64,000 bases of DNA from Synchiropus splendidus (GCF_027744825.2 NC_071334.1:61691937-61755936); one strand, 5' to 3'; counted from the first letter of the stretch, positions 1 through 15,030 are shown. Program-made: numbers and translations. The notes: generated by a model not told the origin, from the letters alone.

Positions 1-644
1 CAACACAAAGTTATCCATAGCCTGCACACATTTATTCTGGTTCATCATTCAAATATACACTGGGAATTAACTCGAGCTTCAAAAGCAAAAACACCTTTAA
101 TATGATCCTGACTATGTGAAAAGATCCGGTGGAAACAATAAAAAACTGTGTGTTGTGTTAATAGTGAAGCGCAACTACGCTAGAGAAACTGCTCTATAGT
201 ACACCTTGTGAATTTTTCAGTTGTATCTAGACTTGTGTAAAAAAAAAATATTTATATATATATATAATTATTTTCAGATGGTTTTTCCAGAAATCGCTGT
301 GCGTACACTTTAAGAGTAGCTTAGGGAATGTTGAAAAACATTTTTTAATTTAAATTTATAGTCTGACCGAGCCAGTGTCGCAAAACATTCCCCCTCCAAT
401 GGCGTCTCTCATGAACTGTTGTCAAGTGAACTTTTGAGTCCAGTGTTGATGCTGAAGTCTGCCTTCAATGTTGCATGATGGCACAGATGTATGGAGTCAA
501 ATGTTTGCCCTCCCGCGTGACCTTCAAGAGGAGGGCTTGGTTTGGAGAGACAATGATGAGCTCTCATCACCACATCACTTCAGATGTCCCTTGGTATGTG
601 CAGCACCGTATGAGGACTTACTTTGCACCTTATCAATCGGGCAC

Positions 645-1220
645 CCATCATGATCGGCCGATATCGGTGTGATCGGTGAAGGGCAATCACTGTCTGTCGT
701 TGCCTGCCGAAGCTGTCTCAGTCTGTCATGTAACGTTTGCATCCAGCAGCATATGCTCAGGAGAAAGGCATAAGAGTTTTCGGGGCTCATGAATGTGAAA
801 CCGCTGGTTCCTCAGCAGCAGGTTGTAAGCAGATAACGCTGAGCAAACCCGTCGCGACATTCACAAAGCTAAGCAAATAGACCAAAAAAGAATCAGTAAT
901 TTCACCCAGCCTTTCTCAGTTGACGTTCTAAGACGGAACCGACTGAATCCGCTGCTGTTTTGGGTCGAATCCAGTGTTGGTTAGCCACCGGAATCTGAAA
1001 CTTTTACAAACGTCCGGAGTGGGAACTTTCATAAACACACTAATGGAAGACGACCTCTCTCTCTCTTTCTAGCTCTCTCTCTCTCTCTCTCTCTCTTTCT
1101 CAGTGCGTAAATATGTCACGGACATAGTAAAGTCTGCTAGAGCTTCACCAAACTGTGACGTCAGTTGCCTTTGACATTCTTAAAGCAAAGGACCAAAGTT
1201 TAAACCGTCTTACATTTGAA
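645..1220. mobile_element. Diverged copy of the 50484-51342 hAT-like family
   Basis: Shares long blocks with the intron 3 element in the same order: tgatcggccgat, ctgctggttcctcagcag-like, cagcctttctcag, ctgaatctgaaactt-like and actttcataaa. It is interrupted by a CT microsatellite at 1054-1100. The terminal bases are not clear, so the edges are approximate. Confidence 0.7.
1054..1100. repeat. CT microsatellite
   Basis: Nearly pure ct dinucleotides with two ttt interruptions, inside the hAT-like copy at 645-1220. Confidence 0.9.
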
Positions 1221-2199
1221 TAAGTTTATATTTATCCAGCCACTCTCCACCTTCAGTACTTCATTGACATTTATTGTAAGCGTATGTCTTTCTGTTTTGT
1301 GATATGCAGTATTTAGCACCCGTATTTATCGTGCATAACCCTGTAGTGATTTGTGAGTTGGGGAGGATGAAAGCAGATGGGGCTTTTTTTCAGTAGTGAT
1401 TGAATGATTGATTGAATCTGTGGTCAAATCTGAGGGGTCATTGACAAACACGATAGTAACTCAATAAAATGCACTCGTTCTGTGAAGTTAGTCCAACATC
1501 CTTTATCACCCTGCCAATGAGCCTGAAACGTAAAACTCATACTTCTTATGCTATACACTTTCATCGTCCTAATGTTGCACATTTAATCAAGTGACTTTCA
1601 TCTTCGCCAAAAATATAATTCCATGTAAATCTGTGGATGATTTCTCAAAGCTGACAACTCATCATCATCATCGCAGCATTCAAACCCACTGAGACCTGAA
1701 GAAACAGAAATGATGAATCATCCATCTTTGCTGTTTTTATCCAGCACAATCGATAACTCACTTTGTTCAGATAAGCGAGCGCATGAATGTGTGAGTGCGC
1801 ACCGGAGGAGTGATGTGACGGCTGTGTAGACAGACAGTCGGGCACACAGTTAAGATTTTTAATATCCCTTTTTCATCACCAGGATACACCCCGACGGACG
1901 CCAGGCGGTGGCACAGGAAATATGGAGGGTGATTGCATCCTCTGTCACACACTCCAGGGCCCATAGATGCACTTGAGTGGCAGAATTTTTATGGCAGTTA
2001 TGATGGAAATAGAAACTAAATAATACTGTGACATAGAACAAACATGTTCCTGATATAAAATGACCTCTTAGGATGACAGTGGATCACACACACACACCTT
2101 CTCACACTGTAAACTATCGAGCACACATTGTTAATGTTCTTCAATATTGGCACGAGCGCACCCATCATCATGTGCACTAATATTTAAAATCTGTCTCCT

Positions 2200-2430
2200 G
2201 TGTCATGGTCTGTTTGGTATGTGCTTTTATTTTGTTGTTGTATTTCCTTGTTGTTGTCCCGTTCTTCTTCTTGACAGGTAATGACACCCAGCTGGAAACC
2301 TCATCAGTACACCTGTGAGCTTTTATATCCTTCCTGGTTCCTGGTCTGTGGTGGTGTCATATCGTCCGTGCTCTGATGCTAGTAAAGCCTCATATTATCT
2401 TGTTTGTTTGGGTTTTTTTTTTTTTTTTTA
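2200..2430. repeat. T-rich repeat similar in style to 8670-9300
   Basis: Starts tgtcatggtctgtttggtat and is rich in tttatttt and ttcttct runs, ending in a T homopolymer near 2412-2429. Possibly a retroelement tail. Weak evidence. Confidence 0.3.
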
Positions 2431-2988
2431 ATATGGCGCCGATATTTTCATGTTTTATTGATACTGGAAAGAGCAGCTGATGTGTTCTGAATTAGAGCCA
2501 CAGATTTGTCACTCTGTGGACAAGAACTACAAATGGCATTTTAAAGGCCAAAACATGTTTGACAAAATAAACTGTGTGATGAAACTCAGGTGAACACACT
2601 TTTGGATTGCAGGCACATCTTTATGTTCATTGAAAAAAATATGTTTACTTCCTCCACTGAAATCTTTATTTCAACTACATTTATTAGACAGAGGCTGCGA
2701 AATCATTACACCTTTTCCTTGAAACAGAGCAAGGTTCACAATACTTTTTCCGGTGTTTAATGCTTTTACACAGATGAAATATCACACTCTACATTTAGCT
2801 TTATTGGCTAAAATGAACATTATTATCATAATAACTATTTTCATTTTAAGTATTTATAACAATACTTTACAGCTATATATATATAAACCAGTATTATAAC
2901 AACGTATTCTGCAGCCAAACAGCAGTAACATTAATGGCAGTTACAGTGACAAACCATCAAGCTCTAACTTGTTTAACAGTGTCTATAA

Positions 2989-3021
2989 CAAGATCTTCAA
3001 CTGTTGCAGTTGAAGATCTTG
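2989..3021. repeat. Perfect 15-bp inverted repeat (hairpin)
   Basis: caagatcttcaactg, loop ttg, then its exact reverse complement cagttgaagatcttg. A 15-of-15 stem with a 3-nt loop is very unlikely by chance in 64 kb. It lies in cacna1b intron 3 with no gene nearby. Confidence 0.9.
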
Positions 3022-5629
3022 CTGCAGTCATGAGACGTGCAGTGGTGGAAGAAGTTCCTCCATCAGGCTATCTTTGCAAGACATCTGCGTTTAATTGCCT
3101 TGAACTACTTAAGTGATAGTGAGTCTGTTGCAGTGTAGTGTCACCACTTCTAGCATTTATGTTGCCCACATCCTGGATGATACCAAGGAGAGGAAAGCAG
3201 TGAAGGCATCAAACAATCCAATTCACATTACCCTCTCTGGTCAAATCTACTCCTCTAACCCACCATTACTACAAGACTGATGAGTCTCCGTGAGCTGGCA
3301 TAGGAGACAAATCACTGTCGTCCATCGGAGAGAGAGAAATGGCATGTTAGATCTTCCAAACACGGCGTCAGGTGTCTGTTCATCCATGATGCAATGCGAC
3401 TGAGCACTCATTCCTGCCCCTCTGACATAATCGGCAACGTCCTGTTATTTGTACATTTTGCTAGAAACACTGATTTTCAGCTCGGCATGTTCGTGCACAT
3501 GACCAGTGGCTGTGAAGCAGGCATTAAAGCACAGTAATGTTTTCTGTTGAATTCCTATGAAGAAAATTTGCTTCAGAAATACGCAGCTATTGCATTGTTA
3601 ATATTTTACGTTACGTTACAAAAATCTATACCACTCTTTTTCATTCTCTCCATTAGTTTATTTTGGGCAAGTTTTTCCATCTGTATTACTGGCTAAGATC
3701 TTAAGATTAAGATTAGAAAATGTCCAATGTGATGTATTTTCATTTCCTAAGCAATCAAGTGTGCAGCTGCATCTGTTTGGTACAGTATTTGTCTTCCTGA
3801 GAAAACAAATACTGCCTTGCCAGTAACAGGTCTCTGGTTCTTCCTTTAACAAACTCATTGCAGAGGCACACATTTGCACAGAAGAACATTCAGCGGTTGG
3901 TGTCACATGAAGCTTTGTTTCAGATTCAGACTAGAGCTATAGTTTATCCAGGAAAAAATGGCTTTGTATGGCTGTCTGAGTAAAATAAATGTAAAAGTTA
4001 TGGACAGATTTGGATAGACTCTTCAGGAAATTAGACAAGGGACAAATGGTTTAAATGTTGGGCATGATCCAGATCACAGTCTGGATCCAGGGTTTTTTAT
4101 ATCTACTTTTTTTTCCATTGGAGGATTGTGGTTGGGGTGCGCATGCTCACGCAGCAAGCTTATAATCCGGACTGAACTACTCTGACATGCGCAGTACAAT
4201 AAAATGGCCTGTTATTAGCCAGAAGTGTAGGAGAAGAGAATCTTCAGTCGCATCACTACCTCCATCCATTTGTAAACAAACCACCATCTGTCACCTAGCA
4301 ACGCCAACCAGCAAAGAGTATTACATAACTCCACTTATTTCAATCTGCATCTTGTCTAAGCCATTTTGTCACATTATTTTGAAACAAACAATAACTATTC
4401 TTTTTCACTGTTTCACAAGTGAACGCATGCTGAATTTGCGTTGAATTTTGATGTCACATGAACGTTCACGCTGTATAAAAGCGTCAGTAAAATTGACTTA
4501 CTGTAGCATTGAAATAAATACACAGACCTGGTTGAGAAGTTGAGATCTAGCTCACCAACTGTAGAGGTACATGTGAGCCTTCAGATGAACTATATCTGCC
4601 TCCTGTATCTTTGCATCAGAAGCAAGGAAAGAGGAAAAAGTCCATCCCGGTGGAGTCAGACGAAGCACTTATCCAGTGACGCTCACACCACAGGAGCCCC
4701 ACTTAGGCAGCAAACATTTGATGCACATACATAATCCGCCCTCAAATGCTGAATGGACAGGAGAATCTCAATCTGCTTTATTTAGGAATAAATAATATAT
4801 AAAGTTGAAAATCCTTAATGAATGATCGTTCAGGGTAATTCGCCGCCAGCTCTCCAGCTACGTTGTTTATTTCCGCTACTTCTGTTAATGGCATCCACAC
4901 GATGGTTAGCGCCGTAATGTTCGGGGAATAAAGATCCCAAAGGTGACATATTGAGAAATGAGAGCGAAGCGTGGCTTTCCTGTGAGGCCGAGTGCTGTGC
5001 TTTAATTACGCGGAGCCTGCACAGCTGAGCCTGCCGCTGATTGGCTTTTTCACACATCCAGCGGCAGGTGGACGAGCGCGGGAGTCTATGATGCTAACAA
5101 GCTGAGTGTGTTGCTGCCTGAATGCCACCCACTGCTGTGACTGTCTATATAACGTGTTATGAATATATGTTTTGACCGTATCTTCACGCAGCACTTTACA
5201 GCTCTCAGTGTCGCAGTGAATGACCCATGGGAGAGCTTGATTTATCCACCACAGCAGCTGTTTCAGCTCAGACGATTGATCTTATGAGCAATTGGCTTCC
5301 AACTTAAATGATCAGTGATTTTCTAAACATCTCCAATAGCCAAATATCACAGCAGTTCTAACACAGACTGCTGCAGTGTCTGATGCTGTGACCTTGTCAT
5401 GCCAAGTTTCCACTATGGGCCCCGTTTGCAAACATTGTCGGACTAGGCTGCACCAGCTGCCTGGTATATGACACGTAGCAGTGCAGAATGAAAGCACTAA
5501 ACTGCCTGAATGAGGATTGTTGTCTTGGTTCCAAGCTCAAGCATTATTGGAAGCATCTCATAAAACTTTTATGGGGGCTAGCTAATATTTTTTGTGCTGA
5601 GTCGTGCCATCTTTCTGGTGGTCATAGTG

Positions 5630-5745
5630 TTGGAGTCAAGACTACCAAGCCTGAGGCCGAGTTGAAAATGAGACCAGAGTATACAGAGACCAAGACCAAG
5701 ACCAAGACTCTCACGGCCTGAGACTGAATACAGAACAAACTACTA
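5630..5745. repeat. Dispersed repeat with accaag triplet-like run
   Basis: Contains gtcaagactaccaagcctga and gagaccaagaccaagacc. It shares gtcaagac(t/c)acca and the ggtcttggtc theme, in inverted order, with 34200-34370. Probably the same dispersed family. Confidence 0.4.
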
Positions 5746-8669
5746 GTTTGTTCCAGTGAAAGCATTTGTGTGTGTCTCTATTACCTTTCTATATTCAGTC
5801 TTGTGGTCTTGGAGAGGGCAACATCAGGTCACATGCTTGAGTCAAGTTTCTTCCTTCCTTTAGATGGGCAACAGGCTGACTGAAAGTGTCTACATTTGAG
5901 AATAAGTGAACTTGATATACAACTAATTTTATTTATTTATTTTAATATATGCTCTTGGCAACACCCAGCAGTGAACAGTCGCAGGAAATCCTGCTCAGAC
6001 AACCCCCGCCAACCTAAAGTAGTTGAAAACAAAAAAGACTAGCTAGCAAACATAGCCAATATTTAACAATTCAGACCTCAGAGCTGGAATAGCTCCTGCC
6101 GTGTCCACTTAGATACTTCCACCAGTAAATTTCAGGTCTCACCCCTCGCTACCTGTCACTTCTGAAATTTGCCTTCTATTGTTTAAAATAGAGTTCATTT
6201 TATGTAACAGCTCAAACCCATCATCCAAATATTGTTTCCTTTCTCTAAACATGAGCGCATTAACATGGGCAACAGGAGATCAGGGGTGTAATCGGTCACA
6301 GGCCATTACTTGCCCATATTAGAGCTCATTGTCCCATTTCATCTCATAGGAAACAAGCAAACCAATCATGAGTCAGGCTTCAGTATGTCACATCCTGTCT
6401 GTTGTGGTGTGTGTGTGTGAGCATGTGTTTGTATCGATGATGATGCTGCGATGTGAGCGGACAGCCGTGACAGAGTCAGGAGAGCAAACATTTCCTGCAG
6501 TACATGAAGACAGAAGGGGGCACTTGTGGACTCATATGAGCTGCCAGGCACACTTGCAATCAAACATGGCTGCTGCTGTACCACTGTGTGTTTAAATTAG
6601 CAGCACAAGCGCACGCCTGCTATGTTGACCCTTGACAACATCCGTAACAAACAAGCTACAGTAGCTCCACAACCTGTGACCAAAGATCCACCAGCACATG
6701 GTGAACATTTATGATCGGCATTTTAGGGACATTAGAGAGAGATGTGGGACAGGAATGACGTACCAAGTAAACTCCCCACAAATCTGATCAAAAGCTTGAC
6801 AGAGACCAAACACGTATCGGGGTGATGAGTTGAAATGCATCTCCCATTCATGGAGGGAAATATTCCGACTCGATCGCAGCTATTGTTAGATGGATGTTTC
6901 CCCTAAGGAAACCTCTTGACAGGATCTTGACAGGAATGAAATCGAGGACCAGAGGAATCTTCTCTAGTGCTCTCATGCCGTGTGGAGGTGACATGATGTC
7001 ACACTTGGATTGCATGTGCAGATGTTCACTGTATAGGCGAGGTATATCAGCCCAGATGAAGCCTGACACTTTATATAAGCTTGACCTGCTTCTATAGCAC
7101 TTTTCCGTTCTGTCTCATGTGCATGGCTGAAACGAAACTGAGATTTATTTCGCAGCCTCTTATATTGAAAGACATATAATAAAGGTGTCAGATTAATATA
7201 AAGCCAGACAGTAAATATTTGACAGTGTGTGTCCTGGAGCATTATAGAGCCATGGAACACGTCTGCACTGAGCTATATTCATCTGTAAAATCAGCGATGA
7301 GTCGGATGACACTTTGTTGGGGTTTGTTTTCTTTTCATTTTGTTTGTGGCTTTCGGTGCTGAAGAGACTCTCTTTGCCGGCTGGCATGCTCAAAGCCAGG
7401 CTGTCACTCACAGACGGACGATCAGTGGGGAGATCTGTCTTTCTAAGAAAAGTCCCTAATGCGAAGCCACCACTTGCTGAATTTGGATCCTGTCAGTGTC
7501 TGTCAGGAGAAGATTGTTACTGTTTTTACAAATTTGTTCTGCTGGACTTTGTCTTGACAGCCCCTCAACATTTCTCTGATGCCACCCTCATGTCAGTCAT
7601 GGGGCCTCTAGTCACATGTTACAGTGACTGGACCTTTTTGTAATGGTGAGATTTCGGTTTTATAAGTCTTTATTTGTACTTTTTATTATGCAGTCGTGAT
7701 AAATCTCACTGTAATATTTGACACCAGAATGATCAAATATGAGTGGAGTCTGTCCACATGAGCATAGGCATCAACGTGGACATGCTCCAACAATGAGAAT
7801 CTTGTACTTCTATCTTGAAGTTTTTATTTTCTTTCCAACCTAAAGGGTCTGGAGCTCGATTCCAGCCTGAGGCTACTCTTGGCGTGAACCTGCATCCATT
7901 CTATGCGGAGTCGGTGTGTGCCTGTCAGGCTTCTCCCTGGGCACCGCAGTTTCCTTTCACAGGCCAAAATCAAACTGAGGCTAATTGCCGAGTCTAAATT
8001 GTCTGTAGGCGTAAGTGTGTGTTTGTTGGTCTAAATGTGCCCACTGAGGGACTGGCGACATGCCCAGGGTGCCTCCCACCCGAGCAGCTCAAGTTCTAGT
8101 CACTGTACCGACATGAAACGGGCAGGAGCAAAATCTGATTTTTTCTTCTCAGGCAAAGTTGAACTGCTTTGTGTTAAGTGTTATAATACTTTATGTCACT
8201 TCTATTCATAGTCATCTATCAGATATGGATTTTAAAAATACTGTGCACTATAAGATGGTTCCAACTTATTTGTTTCAGTTGTCAAAAAACTTCTTGTGTG
8301 AAGTGAACCATGTCAGAAAACCAAAATGTAAACTGTAAACTGCTTAGTCTGACTGTGGGAGAGAAATTTCTCTCTAGCATCAGCTATGCACTACAAGTAA
8401 ACACAAACTACTGTTCAGACGTTCTCAAAACCTTGTATACGATCATGAAGTGTAACAATGTGAGTAACCTGTTGATTGTTTGCAAGGAACATAGTGAACT
8501 TGATCTCAGCTGTGTTGACCCGCAGATGTGTATATGTGTCTTTTACCACTTTTGTTCTGGTTGTTTTGATTGTTAGTTTTCCCAAGAAAGTCAGAAGAAT
8601 TCTGGGTATGAAGGGACACATAGATCACCACTAAACCATTGTTGCTAAGTACACACACAAACACAAAAA

Positions 8670-9300
8670 AAAAACAATTCTGTTATGTTCCGTGTTTTTC
8701 GTGTGCTTTTATTTTGATATTTCCTGTCTGTGTTTTCCTTTTCCTTTGTTCCCTCCAGCTTCATGCCAGCGCAATTGGAGCTCGTCCGATGATCAAGCCT
8801 CGCTTATTTCTACACCTGGGTTCCAGTCTGCGCTGCCAGATGGTTGTTCCACATCCTCCGGTAAAGACCTCCTTGAAATCTACGTTCTTTGAAAACTTTC
8901 TGTTGTGCTTGTCATTTCTGCCGCTTCCTTGTTTTTCTTCTCGATATTTTTCTGCCTTTTATAGCCGTGTTGTGCGTTCTGCAAGAGTTTTTCTTACTTT
9001 TGTCTTAGTTTCTCTTGTTGGCTTTTTCTTCCTCACATGCGTGTTTGAGTGTTCCACCACCAGTGTTTTTTGTTGTTTGGGCCTCGTGTATGTATCCTAG
9101 TGCGGTTTTGATTGTCCCTGTCCCTTCGCCTCTTTTCTGTTTTCAGGTTTTTCCCCGTCCTTGAGTGTTTCTCTCGCTCCACGTTTTGGATAGCGACGTC
9201 TTTAGTTCTTCCTTTCCTGTCTGTGCCCTGTTATTTTTGTTTGTATATTAAATATTGTTGAAACTCAGCCTCATCTGTGTCGAGTCTTCTGTAAGCCAGT
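8670..9300. repeat. T-rich, LINE-tail-like repeat
   Basis: A pyrimidine-rich 600-bp stretch beginning ttctgttatgttccgtg and ending with tatattaaatattgttgaaa then cagcctcatctgtgtc, resembling the 3' tails of fish retroelements. The openings of the stretches at 2200 (tgtcatggtctg) and 22570 (tgtcatgttcgg) look similar. The open frame through it has no coding character. Confidence 0.35.
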
Positions 9301-12084
9301 TACTATCTAGCACTTGGGTCTGTTCACCTGAGCCAACCATGAGAAATTCTCTGCTTTATTTATCATTCTTGCAAAAGAAAGAAAACAGACTCCGGAATAT
9401 TACATTTAATGGAGAAACTGGTAGGTTTCAATCTAGGCCGAAGCATGAGGATGCTGATGACAGCTCCATGATGGTGACAGTGGTCAGCTGTCGCTATGAC
9501 GCTCTGATTTTACCATTTAAGTTAAACTGGATAATCGGTGAGCACGATCGCTGTGTTCAATTTAACAATCTGAAAAGGCTCCTTGCTACCTGCCAGCTTC
9601 ACATGCTCTTCCTCTACTGACACTTAGAGAGCTCACGGCGCCACCCCTTGTCACGGAGGTGGCATTACTCAATAGTTGGGTTCACACACACCACTGCATG
9701 TAAAGTGGGTGAATATGTTACAATCAGACTAGGCAGCTTGATTGAGCTATTGCCTCTGTCTCGCGACTCTCTGCATGTAACCATGGTCATTATTCTGCCA
9801 GTCAAGTGTGATCTAATGTCTAAGGTAAGTCTTCACAATGGCTCTATTTTCTCAACATCAATAGCCAGAAGGCTTATTTACTGACCAGCCTTGTTTACTG
9901 AGATGCCAGACGGCCTCAGGAATTCATGCTTCCTGGTAACCAGACATCTCCTTCTCAACAGCGTCCGATCGACAGGAGGAATGAGACAAAGTGAAGCTGA
10001 GTGACAGCTAAGTGATCGAAGCGATGGGGACTGAAACCCATACAAAGGAAGAAAGAGATAGATCTTGAGCTCATTCAAGCAATATTGTCCCATCTGTCTG
10101 ATGGCTCAGAACGGAACTGAAGGTCTGATATCAAAGACGTTTTACCTTCTGCTTGCTGTCTTCATGATTTTGAATCAGTAAGGCAGAGCAAGTTTGTGTT
10201 GTGGCTTGTAATGTATTTTACATTGTTCCATCCTTCATTCCCAATTGCTCAACAGGAACTCGGGTTGTCTTTGTAGCTGCAGAGGAAATTTGCAAACCCA
10301 ATATTAACACAGATGAATAAAAGCGCTGTGTGAACGTTGCAGTCTCATAATTGCCTGAGTTTCCAGCGTCCAGAATAGAGTCATTTCATAAAATGGGAAC
10401 AGACAGCACTTTCAATCAAGCGGTCGATATCCGCTGCGAGAATGAACCCATGTGGTCAGTGCAGAAGGAATCGCCAATAAATCATCTGATGCGCACGAGA
10501 GCCGTACACGGCGCTGTTAAATGAGGTCGTAATCAGCCTGCACTCATTAACGCCGAGGGTAAATCAAGACACGCTGTGGAGCGACAAACTCCTCATAAAG
10601 TGTTGATGGATGACGGTCTTCTTTGACGGAAAGCTACAGTGGTCATGACGCAACATTATGGGACGATGTTGTAAACACATACAAGGATCTAGTAGCACAG
10701 TATTTATAACCAACAAAACAACCGTGTGAAACACAAAAATATCTTTTTAAATCTGTCTCGAATAAAGGGTGCAATGGATGTGCCTGCGTGCTCTGCTTTG
10801 TTTTAGATCAGATGGACTGACTGAGAGGAACGAATATTGTTTTTAATGGCTGCTTAAAAGAGGTCAACCGTGAAATATCATCTGATGAAAAAATGAGAAA
10901 AGGAAAGGTTACGCTGCATTAATGGAATACAAGGACTAATGTGATGCCTATTTTATCCTCGCAGATGTTAAAAAGCAAATGTCTTTTTCAGTGCCACTCC
11001 ACATTCAATGGATTAAGCGTGCCTTACTCTTTTATCACAGAATAAATGCATTTTTATAGCTAGCTTCCTGTATGAGGGTTGAAAATCAATCTTTCAAACT
11101 CTGCAACCTTTTATCATTAAATAACTTCTACAATTTTCCTAAAACATAGAGATATATCCCTGTGCTGCTACCATCTATTTTGGTCGCCAGTGCTCACTAA
11201 ACCCAACCTCATGAAACTCACTTATCACCTGAGTCACTGGTTTCAACTCCTGGTTTAGATGTAAGTGATTTGAACCCCATTACAGTACAAGCTGTTCCAA
11301 AGGTGAGGCTCAAACACTAACAAGCATTTCTTCTCGACAAGGGGCCCCACTTCAGAACAGTCCTCTCAAAGATCAACATCCTTCTTTGGAATCTCAATGA
11401 AAACCAATCAATGTGATGTCATCCTTGATCATCCTTTCATTTTTATATTGAGGTGACATTTCTGTTTTTTCCCGTCTGATACAACATGAGATTTGTCCAA
11501 GCTGAATATTTACATTTGTCATCATTAATAATAGCTAAACAAGCCAGTGTTGAATCATGTTTATACAAGGCAGAATCATCGGCTTTTCACTTATTATTTA
11601 TTTATTTTTCTTTTAAATTCATATTATTCTTTATGTTGTGGATTTTCTTTTCTGTTCTCTTTTTGTCCTGCTCGGGCCTGTCTGCAGTCCTAAAAGGAGG
11701 ATTTGGCCTATCGATGTACCTGGGTGAACCACTGGACTCTGACTGAACACCAGAGTTACAATTTCTTATCTCAGTTCATGAACCATTTTATTTGGAGTCA
11801 GGAATCATACCCTGCAGCGATATGACATTTTCAGCGAGTCACTCAGGTGAGCGCAAGAAGACTGTTTGAAACTCACCCAGCCGAACGGCACTGCTGCTGC
11901 TCCTCCTTCTTGTGAGGAGCAGTTTGACCACTGATAGCTTGAATGTAGTGGAATTAGAAACTTTGTCACGAGCTGCATCTGTTCTCTATTGTGTCAGTCG
12001 AATATCTTGTGATGAATCTGTTCAGATTATTCAGGTGGTAGACACTGTAAAGCTCTGTCAGACTACAACAAAGTCATTGAAAAG

Positions 12085-12141
12085 TTATTATATTATATTA
12101 TATTATATTATATTATATTATATTATATTATATTATATTAT
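12085..12141. repeat. (TATTA)n microsatellite
   Basis: About 11 pure copies of a five-base tatta unit. The open frame reading YYIILYYIILYY across it is a repeat artefact. Confidence 0.95.
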
Positions 12142-15008
12142 AGCAGCTCACACCAGACTCCTGAAAGTTTCTCAAACTACTGTCATAAATTTAACTCACC
12201 TTAGTTCACAAACATGTTTGCATAAAACCCTCAAGACCACCTGAACACATGGGGACAGACTCATAGTGAGGTCAGCGGTGACCCACATAGAATCTGTCAT
12301 GGCTCTCAGGTTCATCGGAGAGTTGGATTTTATGTCAGTAAAAATGCTAATGTGTCCCTGTGTAAGACTCTGGATCCGACTACAGCTCAAATAAACTCTG
12401 GCTTGTGGTGTGTTATTCAGATTAATCTACACATTCTCACTCCCAAGGCCTCAAGTAGCGACTATTTTCAAGTGCACTTTTGCATGATACATTGACAATG
12501 AATGACGGCAGGCGAGGGGGGATTAACTGGAGCGGTCATTACCAATGTTCCCTCTGATTTCCACGTGTTAGAGCAAACCCTCAAACGCTCACAGTGGTTC
12601 CTGCAATTTTGTCCAATCACTGTGAATTCCCCCAAATTCGACCAATCACATAAGTCTCCTTTAGCCCCTCCCCCCTTAGCGATGCCAAACGCTCACATTA
12701 GCCTGCAAATATTACCAACAAGGTTCACAATCCGGACGTGAATGATTCTGAATTGATTCTCGAATGACCAAATTTGGATTGTTTAAATGTACAAATGGAA
12801 GTAAAAGGCTGAACTCACTCGTGCAGTGCACCACCCTCCGCACACCAGACAGGGTGGATGTAAACAAACATGGCTGACCGCGAGATTCATCTCTTTCCGC
12901 GCTGACACATTACATACTGTATTCCTGACACATGGTGTAACAGATCACCAGTAACTGTTGCTGAGCCACTGAAAATTGTGGTCATCCACACACAAACATT
13001 CCCCATCTTTACCTGTCAGATCAAAATCAGTCAGTCAGTCTACGCCCTCGTGAGGACCTCCGTAACAAAACAAGGGGCTGGGGTTTGCACTTGAAATACT
13101 CACTTGCAACTTATACTTCCTTTTTTTCAATCTGCCACAAAATCAGGCATTTTTGGCTGTAAAATCCTGTTCTCTTTTCACTGATTCCTGTAACCTGGCA
13201 ACTGACAAAAATGAAGGCAAAGTTTGATCCTTGTTCTGATGTGTTGTGTGTAAACATCCATTATCAAGCAGGTAATTTTCAAGGTACCACGGGGCTTCTA
13301 AAAGAAGTAAATCAGAGGAAATTCAGCAGGTTGTTTTTGAGGGGAAAAGCCTTTCACACATATATATTTAAACGTGGGCACCAACACACGGAGCTTCATG
13401 ATTAATTTCATTCAATAGCTCTCTATTATTCACACAGCGGCAGCAGCAGCACTAGCGATCCATCTTCCGCTTGCTGGGAGCGCTTCATCTCATGAAATCT
13501 AAGAAGGCGGCACTACAGAGCAAGACCAGTATACACAGGCTCATAAGAGCATCATCCACACGTGCACAACAACAACTTGTCAACAACATCATCCAGTCTC
13601 CTTTGACAGCCCCCTCCCTCATCCTTCCACTCCCCCTCACTTTATTGTGCCGGTGAACTGGAGCGGGAAGTTGCTAATGCAGGACCGCTGCCGTCCTGTT
13701 AACGCCACCTGAGGACACGAGGAGCCTGATTGACTTAATTCCAAAGTACAACTCGCTAAATAGCTTACGCAGACTAAAAGGTTGTATATTAGGTGGAGAG
13801 TTTTGTGGATGGCTTACAAAAAAAAGTTTGCAAATGGAGAAGCCAAAGGGAGAAGCCAACACTGTTTAAGAGACGATTTTTTATCCATGAACGGGTCTCT
13901 GAGCAGACGATGTAAGCAAGCTTACCGTGCAGCAGGAATGAAAAGAGACATGCAATAAAAACAAATACAACCGTGAGCACAGCATGCTAGAACTTCAGAG
14001 AACAGCAGGCGGGACCCTGGAATACTGTTCAGCAACATTTGATGCTGACCAAACTGAAATAAAACACATTTTAAGAGTTGAACTTGGCCTTCACTGCTCA
14101 AAACCAAACCTCAGGACATTAAGGAAACCATCATCCATTCGTACCTCAGACACGCCAGTTGGGGTTAGCTAGCCTGAGCTACTTTTGTCCCAATATTTCA
14201 GAGGGACAGTGTCAGAGCTTGAGGGGCCCCAAAGCATGGTCCCTTGGAGGGGGCTCGTGCCCGGTGGTTACACAGGGAGTTCCAGTCTAGCCAGGCTATA
14301 TAAGTTATGGTTCCTGACATGACATATCTGCAATATGTCAAAACTCATCTAGATGACTTTAAAAAATGGAATATAATTCCATCATTCTTTCGATCCGATA
14401 ACTGTGTTACGTTGTAATTCGGGTTACCGACTGTCCAGTCTGTCGGTTTGGAGCAAGAATTTGGACCACAATTGGATATGACAGAAGCCTACGAGTGTCC
14501 TCCGAGAGGTTCAGGTTCTGTTTTGTCGGCTAGTTTCCTCAGCTGTTCGAGGGCAAACAAGATTTGCCTCCTTTAATTACTGGGGACATTCCTGCGAGCA
14601 GAGAATATTGAAATCATCCAGACGTGTTTGTCTGTTCAAGCTTTTCCTGGAACGCCAAAACACTGCAATGTTTATTAGACCTACAGCACATTTCAGCGTT
14701 CTCAAGACCCATCTATATTTTAATCAAGACTCTCTTCCTTTTAAACACCATTTCCTCATACCACGTAGAAACCACGAATAAAGGTGTGTATTTCTGTGCT
14801 CACGTGCTGTCATCATGGACATTCATGCGGCTGTCAATCACAGGTGGCACCAACCCCCCTGAGGTTCAGGACCAGCTGGCTGGAATGACACGAATCATGA
14901 TCTCCACTCACATCACTGCTTTCCTGTCATGAGGGGACAGCAGGTGTGAGTTTGTACATCAAGTGTGTGGCGTGAGCAGCTAAAAATATGTCGTCAAAAT
15001 TGACAGAG

Positions 15009-15030
15009 AAGGAATAGAATAGAATAGAAT
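15009..15030. repeat. (GAATA)n microsatellite
   Basis: Four tandem gaata units. Confidence 0.8.

Noticed and set aside
8639..9100. 153-codon plus frame rich in Phe, Leu and Cys
   Set aside because: It is translated T-rich repeat sequence and has no protein family resemblance.
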